A DNA stretch of 8,907 nucleotides. Origin: Clostridium sp. UBA6758 (GTDB lineage: Bacteria > Bacillota > Clostridia > Clostridiales > Clostridiaceae). The DNA is taken from NCBI GenBank assembly GCA_002453475.1, contig DKGY01000078.1, positions 54,124-63,030 on the forward strand. The letters are read 5' to 3'. Shown one piece after another: positions 4,910-8,907 of this stretch. The translations under genes were made by a program, and so were the position numbers. How positions within the stretch are numbered: the first letter of the stretch is position 1; the number at the start of each line of letters is the position of its first letter. The notes beneath the pieces were generated by a model. The model had not been told where the DNA came from. It searched no databases and worked only from the letters and a program-made list of their open reading frames with translations.

Positions 4910-6307
4910 TTAAATCAAATCATCTAAACCATTAACTGTAGTTTGTTCGTTCTCATTAATAGGAATAACTATGCATTTTTGGCCATCAATTATTTGAGAT
5001 TTTATTTGAGGTATTTTTTCAGGTTTTACTTGAAGTATAACGTCATAGTTAGGAGTAACCTTATTGTCTTCTGAATTTGCATCTTGAACTTCTTCTAAAT
5101 TAGTTTCTAAAATTTCTTCTAAATCAGCTTCAGGAGCTTCTTCTAAGTTAGTTTCTGTAGTTTCCTCTAGAACCACATTATCATCATTAACTTCTGTAGA
5201 CAGGTGAGTTTCATTATCTACAGCAGTCTCTTGTTTAACTTGCTCAAGTCTAGTTTGAAGTATTTCTACTTGTTTCTGAAGGTGTTCTTCCTTTTTTCTT
5301 TGGGCATTTGCCTTAAGTGCCTTTGCGTCAATTAAATTTTCTGCTAAAGGAAGATCATCACTAAAGTTTTCTACATAGGATTCTTCAATCTTAGTAGTAA
5401 TTTCTTCGGGAACTCCACTTTCTATTAAAAGGTTTTGTATATCCTTCTTTGTTAAGCTTATAGGTTCACAATCTGTATCATCATGTATAGCATTGTATTC
5501 ATCTATCATAGCATTTAGGTTTTCTTGTACTTCCATAAAAATTTTATCAGCCTTCTTTTCTTCAGTACTAAAAGAATCTTTAATGATTGACTCAAATGTT
5601 TCTTTTTGTATAGTAGCAGTTTGTTTTGAATAACAACCTAAAGCATTTTCCATTAGTTCAGGATGGGTATCCTTTGCATTTTTTGTGTAATACATAATAG
5701 AGTTAACATCTGAACTACGATCAATAAAAGCAGGAAATACAAAGCCATTAGTTGGAGCATCAACTACCCAATCTCTAATACGTGCTTTTATTTTGTTTTC
5801 TTCTTCAAAATATCTAAGACCAGGCTCAGAAAGTGAAACAGGACATATTGCACATAACACATATTCATATACTTCTTCAGATTCATCTAACTTTGCATTA
5901 TCAGTTGTTTTAGTAATAACATCATAAGCGTCATGAAAAATAAGTATTATAAAATTACCAGTATAATCATAATTATCTATAATCGATTCATAAAAATCAT
6001 CAAGGAGAGCATCATCCTTTAATTGACTTTTTTTAAGCTGCATAAGAGAAATTTGTCTTTCATTTATATAATCCTCATTAATTGGAAAGTTAAGTTCTAA
6101 AATATTATTCCCAATAGTTCCAGACAGTACTTTTTTAGCAATTTCTAAGTACTTAAAGTATTCATCCTCATCTAAATTTAGAAAGGTTTCTCTAAATTTT
6201 AAAATAATATGTTTTTCTCCATTAACATAGCAACCACATATTTTAGTGAAGGTGCAATGATCTTTCTTTAAACGTCTTTTTAACTCAAGTATATCTTTTT
6301 TTCTCAT
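4910..6307 (-). CDS. DUF4317 family protein, function unknown
   Basis: This 465-residue protein matches my recollection of DUF4317, a Firmicute family of unknown function. Recognisable stretches are the N-terminal RRLKKDHCTFTKICGCYVNG (11-30), LSGTIGNNILELNFP (61-75), the core around YEYVLCAICPVSLSEPGL (147-164), RIRDWVVDAPTNGFVFPAF (176-194) and YYTKNAKDTHPEL (206-218). A helical, charged region (~325-362) is likely coiled coil. A very acidic repeat linker (365-415) and a small C-terminal segment follow. No signal peptide or membrane segment is seen, so it is probably cytoplasmic. An in-frame TTG at 6352 is possible, but ATG 6307 has GAGGGG 7 bases upstream and starts like family members. 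It appears monocistronic. Confidence 0.85.
   Translation of the reverse strand: MRKKDILELKRRLKKDHCTFTKICGCYVNGEKHIILKFRETFLNLDEDEYFKYLEIAKKVLSGTIGNNILELNFPINEDYINERQISLMQLKKSQLKDDALLDDFYESIIDNYDYTGNFIILIFHDAYDVITKTTDNAKLDESEEVYEYVLCAICPVSLSEPGLRYFEEENKIKARIRDWVVDAPTNGFVFPAFIDRSSDVNSIMYYTKNAKDTHPELMENALGCYSKQTATIQKETFESIIKDSFSTEEKKADKIFMEVQENLNAMIDEYNAIHDDTDCEPISLTKKDIQNLLIESGVPEEITTKIEESYVENFSDDLPLAENLIDAKALKANAQRKKEEHLQKQVEILQTRLEQVKQETAVDNETHLSTEVNDDNVVLEETTETNLEEAPEADLEEILETNLEEVQDANSEDNKVTPNYDVILQVKPEKIPQIKSQIIDGQKCIVIPINENEQTTVNGLDDLI
5084..5155 (-). repeat. Three 24-base tandem repeats coding an acidic octapeptide
   Basis: Residues 385-408 of the DUF4317 protein are three tandem octapeptides, ETNLEEAP, EADLEEIL and ETNLEEVQ. 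They sit within the acidic linker. The DNA copies are similar but not identical, so the array may change length between strains by slippage. Confidence 0.7.
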
Positions 6308-6348
6308 ATATAAACCCCTCAATCTGGTATTTTCTATTTGTAGGTAAA

Positions 6349-6386
6349 CCAAATCAAAGATTTGGATACTAACTTAAGTATAGTAT
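6349..6386 (-). promoter_or_regulatory. Two adjacent dyads upstream of DUF4317, with candidate -10 box
   Basis: CCAAATC-AAA-GATTTGG (6349-6365) is a perfect 7-bp inverted repeat. It directly abuts ATACTA-9-TAGTAT (6366-6386), whose spacer contains the palindrome ACTTAAGT. On the minus strand TACTAT (6380-6385) could be a -10 box, although no good -35 box is visible 17 bases further up. Transcription would then start near 6373, putting the first dyad at the 5' end of the message as a hairpin, with a ~65-base leader before the ATG. Confidence 0.4.
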
Positions 6387-6400
6387 TTTTTTTATATTAA

Positions 6401-6577
6401 TTAAAGATTTTATTAGGTGAACTTAAATCAGATGATATGGAAACAATAAGCATTAAATCTCCTTTCAATAAACATCAGTATAATCGCATTAAAAAAGGTT
6501 CATCAACAAATGGATATTGTCTTGGGCTTGAACTTTCAAAGTCCGCCGTAGCCGTTTATGCCAAGGTAAGGAGTTAG
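6401..6577 (+). pseudogene. Remnant resembling the C-terminal end of a sensor histidine kinase
   Basis: A plus-strand frame of 58 codons ends in TAG at 6575-6577. It includes SPFNKHQYNRIKKG followed by NGYCLGLELSKSAVAVY. This is laid out like the end of a histidine kinase ATPase domain, where PF-x-x-x and a glycine-rich GxGLGLxLSKxxV box occur together. The first glycine pair is altered (GYCLGL), the usual GG after the last helix is missing, and the upstream kinase sequence is absent. The piece overlaps the DUF4317 promoter region. It is probably a decayed gene end; chance resemblance remains possible because only ~40 residues are informative. Confidence 0.4.
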
Positions 6578-6580
6578 AAA

Positions 6581-6615
6581 AAGTGAAGGAGTAATTAAAA
6601 TTGACTGGCTCACTT
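6581..6615 (-). terminator. Weak candidate terminator of the MocR gene
   Basis: On the minus strand AAGTGA (6610-6615) can pair with TCACTT (6581-6586), followed by TTTC. The stem is only 6 bp, the loop is long (23 bases) and the left arm overlaps the stop codon. It is the only terminator-like structure near the end of the gene. Confidence 0.2.
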
Positions 6616-8065
6616 AACCTAATTGTTCTGATACTAATTCTGCAAGAGTTTTAATTGCATATTCTATTTCCTTAAGAGAGGCATAAGAATATGAAATTCT
6701 TATATGATGATTGGAGTGAAATTCATACAAATATCCGGGAAAAACAAGTATTTTTTTACTTAAGGCTTTTACGAAAAACTCATGCATGGAGATACCTTCA
6801 TTCAGCTTAAGCCAAATGAAATACCCTCCAGCTGGAATATTCCAGGTGGCCATGCCAGTAAAATACTTTTTTAATGCTCCAATAGTAACATCTCTTCGAA
6901 TCCTTACGTTTTTTCTCATTATATCGTTATGCTGATAATACAGACCGCTTGAAAAAAGTTCTGCAGTTACATTTTGAGAAAGCGAGCTAGATCCATAATC
7001 CGTTTGCATTTTTATATCCGCTAGTCTTTCAATAACTTTTTCTGGTCCTACAACCCATCCAATCCTAAGACCAGGGCATAGATTCTTTGATATGCCTCCC
7101 GTATATAATACAAGCCCGTTTTTATCAAATGCCTTTAGTGGTGGTGGCGGCTGTTCATCAAACCAAAGCTCTCTGTATACGTCATCTTCGATAATAGGCA
7201 ATCGTTCTATATCACAGGCATTTATAAGCATTTTTCTTCTCTCAAGTGACATTACATTACCTGTAGGATTTTGAAAGGTAGGTATTGAAAACAGCATAGA
7301 TCCTTTTCTTCGTTGATGACGGTTAATCAATTCTTTTACATCAATGCCTTCTTCATCAAGTTGTATTCCAGAGAGTTGTAATCCAAAGGATTGAAAAGTT
7401 CTCAGAGAATAGAGGTATGATGGCTTTTCTAAATAAACTACTGAGTTTGTGTTTAAAAGTCCAAGGGAAATAAGCTGAAGTGCCTGCAATACTCCAGAAG
7501 TAATCAGAACTGAGCCAGGCTCAGCCTCAATGCCCAATGTTTTAAGATATGCACATATCTCTCTTCTTAAATAAAGTGCTCCTTTTGGTTCTTCGTAACC
7601 TAAGGGTCTCATAGATTTAGATAGTTTTTCCAATGTTTTCTGAATCATTTCATTAGGAATTAACTCAGGAGACGGTTCACAAGACCCCATTTTGATAATA
7701 TCTGGTTGGAATTCAGCCACATTAATCTGTTGTATTATTCTTTGATTGGCTTGATGTACTCCTGAGGAGATATACGGATTCCAGTTGTGGGAATGATGAG
7801 TAGACATTAATGTCCATGTATTGTTTATTACCCTCGTACCTCCTCCTGCATTTCCATTTAAAAGACCCTCAGCAGTTAGTTCTTCTATTGCAGCTACAAC
7901 GGTACTTCTATTAACGCCAAAGATTTTAGAAAGTGTCCTTTGACTGGGTAATTTAAAATCTACCGGCCATTCTCCACTGGCTATTTTATCCTTCATGTAT
8001 CTAGCGATTTGTATATGCAACTGAGTGGAATCATTTCTGTCAGGTTTCCAATTTATATTAAACAT
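6614..8065 (-). CDS. MocR-family regulator (GntR wHTH fused to PLP aminotransferase-like domain)
   Basis: In this 483-residue protein, residues ~12-80 form a GntR winged helix, with LPSQRTLSKIFGVNRSTVV as the HTH core. A linker (~81-120) leads to a fold-type-I aminotransferase-like domain. Pyridoxal-phosphate contacts are retained: QNPTG (265-269), IEDDVYREL (292-300) with Asp 295 and Tyr 298, the Schiff-base Lys 327 in GGISKNLCPGLR (323-334), and HIRISYS with Arg 456. Relatives such as GabR and PdxR sense PLP or PLP-amino acid adducts rather than catalysing transamination. An in-frame TTG at 8122 would add 19 residues, but GGAGG (8073-8077) lies 7 bases before ATG 8065, and residues from there align with the family start. 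It diverges from a cyclodeaminase-family gene, its probable target. Confidence 0.92.
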   Translation of the reverse strand: MFNINWKPDRNDSTQLHIQIARYMKDKIASGEWPVDFKLPSQRTLSKIFGVNRSTVVAAIEELTAEGLLNGNAGGGTRVINNTWTLMSTHHSHNWNPYISSGVHQANQRIIQQINVAEFQPDIIKMGSCEPSPELIPNEMIQKTLEKLSKSMRPLGYEEPKGALYLRREICAYLKTLGIEAEPGSVLITSGVLQALQLISLGLLNTNSVVYLEKPSYLYSLRTFQSFGLQLSGIQLDEEGIDVKELINRHQRRKGSMLFSIPTFQNPTGNVMSLERRKMLINACDIERLPIIEDDVYRELWFDEQPPPPLKAFDKNGLVLYTGGISKNLCPGLRIGWVVGPEKVIERLADIKMQTDYGSSSLSQNVTAELFSSGLYYQHNDIMRKNVRIRRDVTIGALKKYFTGMATWNIPAGGYFIWLKLNEGISMHEFFVKALSKKILVFPGYLYEFHSNHHIRISYSYASLKEIEYAIKTLAELVSEQLG

Positions 8066-8075
8066 AATTATACCT

Positions 8076-8107
8076 CCAAATGATATTATTATTAATGTAT
8101 CATTTGG
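8076..8107. promoter_or_regulatory. 10-bp-arm dyad overlapping the MocR Shine-Dalgarno region
   Basis: CCAAATGATA (8076-8085) and TATCATTTGG (8098-8107) are perfect inverted repeats 12 bases apart. The right arm, as read on the minus strand, ends in the GG that begins the MocR GGAGG. If transcribed whole, the hairpin would hold part of the ribosome binding site. If the -10 box at 8094-8099 is used, the left arm is not transcribed, and the dyad is better read as an operator over the start site. Confidence 0.5.
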
Positions 8108-8122
8108 TTGGTTAAAAAACAA
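8094..8122 (-). promoter_or_regulatory. Candidate MocR promoter
   Basis: On the minus strand TTGTTT (8117-8122) and TACATT (8094-8099) are separated by 17 bases. Transcription would start near 8087. The -35 box overlaps the CAACCAA half-site and the -10 box lies in the dyad, which fits autorepression. The -35 match is weak. Confidence 0.35.
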
Positions 8123-8136
8123 CCAAGAATGGTTGG
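8104..8136. promoter_or_regulatory. Three TTGGTTG-type half-sites, probable MocR operator
   Basis: TTGGTTG occurs at 8104-8110, inverted as CAACCAA at 8120-8126, and TGGTTGG recurs directly at 8130-8136. The two direct copies of TGGTTGG start exactly 25 bases apart. MocR regulators characterised so far often bind direct repeats between divergent genes. The cluster covers the MocR -35 region and ends at the edge of the cyclodeaminase promoter. Assignment to this MocR protein is inferred from position. Confidence 0.5.
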
Positions 8137-8164
8137 AGACTTTTCATTGCTTTCAAAATATAAT
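8136..8164 (+). promoter_or_regulatory. Promoter of the cyclodeaminase-family gene
   Basis: A perfect TATAAT at 8159-8164 stands 17 bases after GAGACT (8136-8141), a poor -35 box that touches the last TGGTTGG half-site. A perfect -10 with a weak -35 next to bound half-sites suits a promoter needing an activator. Transcription would begin near 8171, about 20 bases before the ribosome binding site. TTGCTT-18-TATAAA (8147-8176) is an alternative. Confidence 0.45.
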
Positions 8165-8202
8165 TATATTTATAAATTTATAATTTTAGAAGGAAGTGAT
8201 AA

Positions 8203-8907
8203 GTGTTGATTCCAATAAGAGTTCTCGGTGACGATGATATTAGAAGGATTCTCGATATTAAGAATACAGTAGCATGCGTGGAACAAGCCTATGTATCGAA
8301 AGCTGATAATCGGGGGAGAATATTTTCCATGATATCAGAGGAAATTTTTCAGGGCAGAGCAGAAATAGATATTAAATCTAGTATGCTTAATGAGGAAGAT
8401 GTTTTTGGTTTAAAGTTAGTTTCATGGTTTGGTGATAACGCAAAGCTCGGACTTCCAACTGTAACTGGGCTTACCATGCTATTTGATTTAAATAATGGAT
8501 TTCCTAAAGCTATTATTAATGCAGGCTATTTGACAGGAATACGTACCGGAGCTGCAGGTGCAGTAGGTGTTAAGTATCTAGCAAAAAATGATTCAAGAAC
8601 ACTGATGGTTGTAGGAACAGGAGTTCAAGCAATCTTTCAAATAGCTGCCACTCTGTCTGAAGTTCAGACAATCAATAAGGTATATATATATGATCCTTTA
8701 AAATATGAAAGTGCCATAAGGTTTAAGAATTCTATAAAAGTGGAACTTAGTAAAATTTTGAATGATGTAAATGATCCTTATAATATCAGCTGGAAGCAGA
8801 GAATTGAATCAGTTGAATTTACTGCCGTTGAAAGTCCAGCTAAACCTTTAGAAGAAACTGATGCAGTAATTACTGTTACCCCTTCTCGGAAGCCGTTAAT
8901 TTTAAAA
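8203..8907 (+). CDS. Ornithine cyclodeaminase / mu-crystallin family protein (3' partial)
   Basis: The frame runs off the window; 235 residues are visible of a family usually ~310-350 long. The family includes NAD(P)-dependent cyclodeaminases, alanine and ketimine-type reductases and SbnB-like synthases. Conserved features are Lys 71 in GLKLVSWFGDN, the segment LPTVTGLTMLFD (84-95), TGIRTGAAGAVGVKYLA (111-127) with Arg 114, the Rossmann loop VVGTGVQA (136-143), and TDAVITVTPSRKP (219-231) near the substrate side. The start is GTG 8203 with AAGGAAG (8190-8196) 6 bases upstream; TTG 8206 is less well spaced. The divergent MocR gene and shared control region suggest amino-acid-responsive regulation. 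Which reaction it catalyses cannot be decided here. Confidence 0.9.
   Translation, partial: MLIPIRVLGDDDIRRILDIKNTVACVEQAYVSKADNRGRIFSMISEEIFQGRAEIDIKSSMLNEEDVFGLKLVSWFGDNAKLGLPTVTGLTMLFDLNNGFPKAIINAGYLTGIRTGAAGAVGVKYLAKNDSRTLMVVGTGVQAIFQIAATLSEVQTINKVYIYDPLKYESAIRFKNSIKVELSKILNDVNDPYNISWKQRIESVEFTAVESPAKPLEETDAVITVTPSRKPLILK

Noticed and set aside
6308..6352. TTG start adding 15 residues to the DUF4317 protein
   Set aside because: No ribosome binding site precedes it and it overlaps the dyad region. ATG 6307 has GAGGGG 7 bases upstream and matches the family's usual beginning.
8066..8122. TTG start adding 19 residues to the MocR protein
   Set aside because: The extension covers the operator-like repeats and promoter boxes, while GGAGG 7 bases before ATG 8065 gives a clear start.
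1..8907. CRISPR array, tRNA, rRNA or complete transposase
   Set aside because: Reading both strands showed no regular spaced repeats, no clover-leaf or rRNA-like sequence, and no transposase or integrase motif.

Overview
The DNA is AT-rich, with short gene spacing, strong GGAGG-type ribosome binding sites and AT-biased codons. Together with the protein families present (a clostridial-type MerR/TipAS regulator, a membrane-anchored XRE regulator, DUF4317, a MocR regulator), this points to a low-GC Firmicute, most likely Clostridium or a close relative. I see no rRNA, tRNA, CRISPR array or complete insertion sequence. Most of the window looks like ordinary chromosome, with several small decayed pieces between genes.

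Left third (1-2150). The window opens inside a MerR-family gene whose first ~30 residues lie outside. It carries a C-terminal TipAS-like drug-binding region in which a 91-residue unit is duplicated in tandem. It also has a strong in-frame internal start at the junction between the DNA-binding and drug-binding parts. A hairpin follows, then a 394-base gap rich in dyads and short repeats. Next is a 166-residue XRE-type regulator with two C-terminal membrane segments, closed by a clear terminator.

Middle (2066-4782). Two similar dyads flank a promoter for a two-gene ABC-2-type exporter operon, an ATPase followed 2 bases later by a ~12-segment permease. Behind it lie a short coding-like remnant and a strong hairpin terminator shared with the convergent gene downstream.

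Centre right (4783-6613). A ~107-base element with imperfect terminal inverted repeats abuts the 3' end of a minus-strand DUF4317 gene of unknown function. That gene has two adjacent dyads in its upstream region. A plus-strand remnant resembling the end of a sensor histidine kinase sits in the gap that follows.

Right end (6614-8907). A minus-strand MocR regulator (GntR wHTH plus aminotransferase-like domain) is divergent from an ornithine cyclodeaminase/mu-crystallin family gene that runs off the window. The 137-base region between them holds a 10-bp-arm dyad, three TTGGTTG-type half-sites and a perfect TATAAT box, so it reads as a regulator-target pair controlling one amino-acid-related operon.

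Three supplied or apparent starts are better moved to a downstream ATG with a good Shine-Dalgarno sequence: the ATPase to 2179, DUF4317 to 6307 and MocR to 8065. I found no convincing large undescribed system. The best leads are the duplicated TipAS domain with its internal start, and the dense regulatory architecture between the MocR and cyclodeaminase genes.
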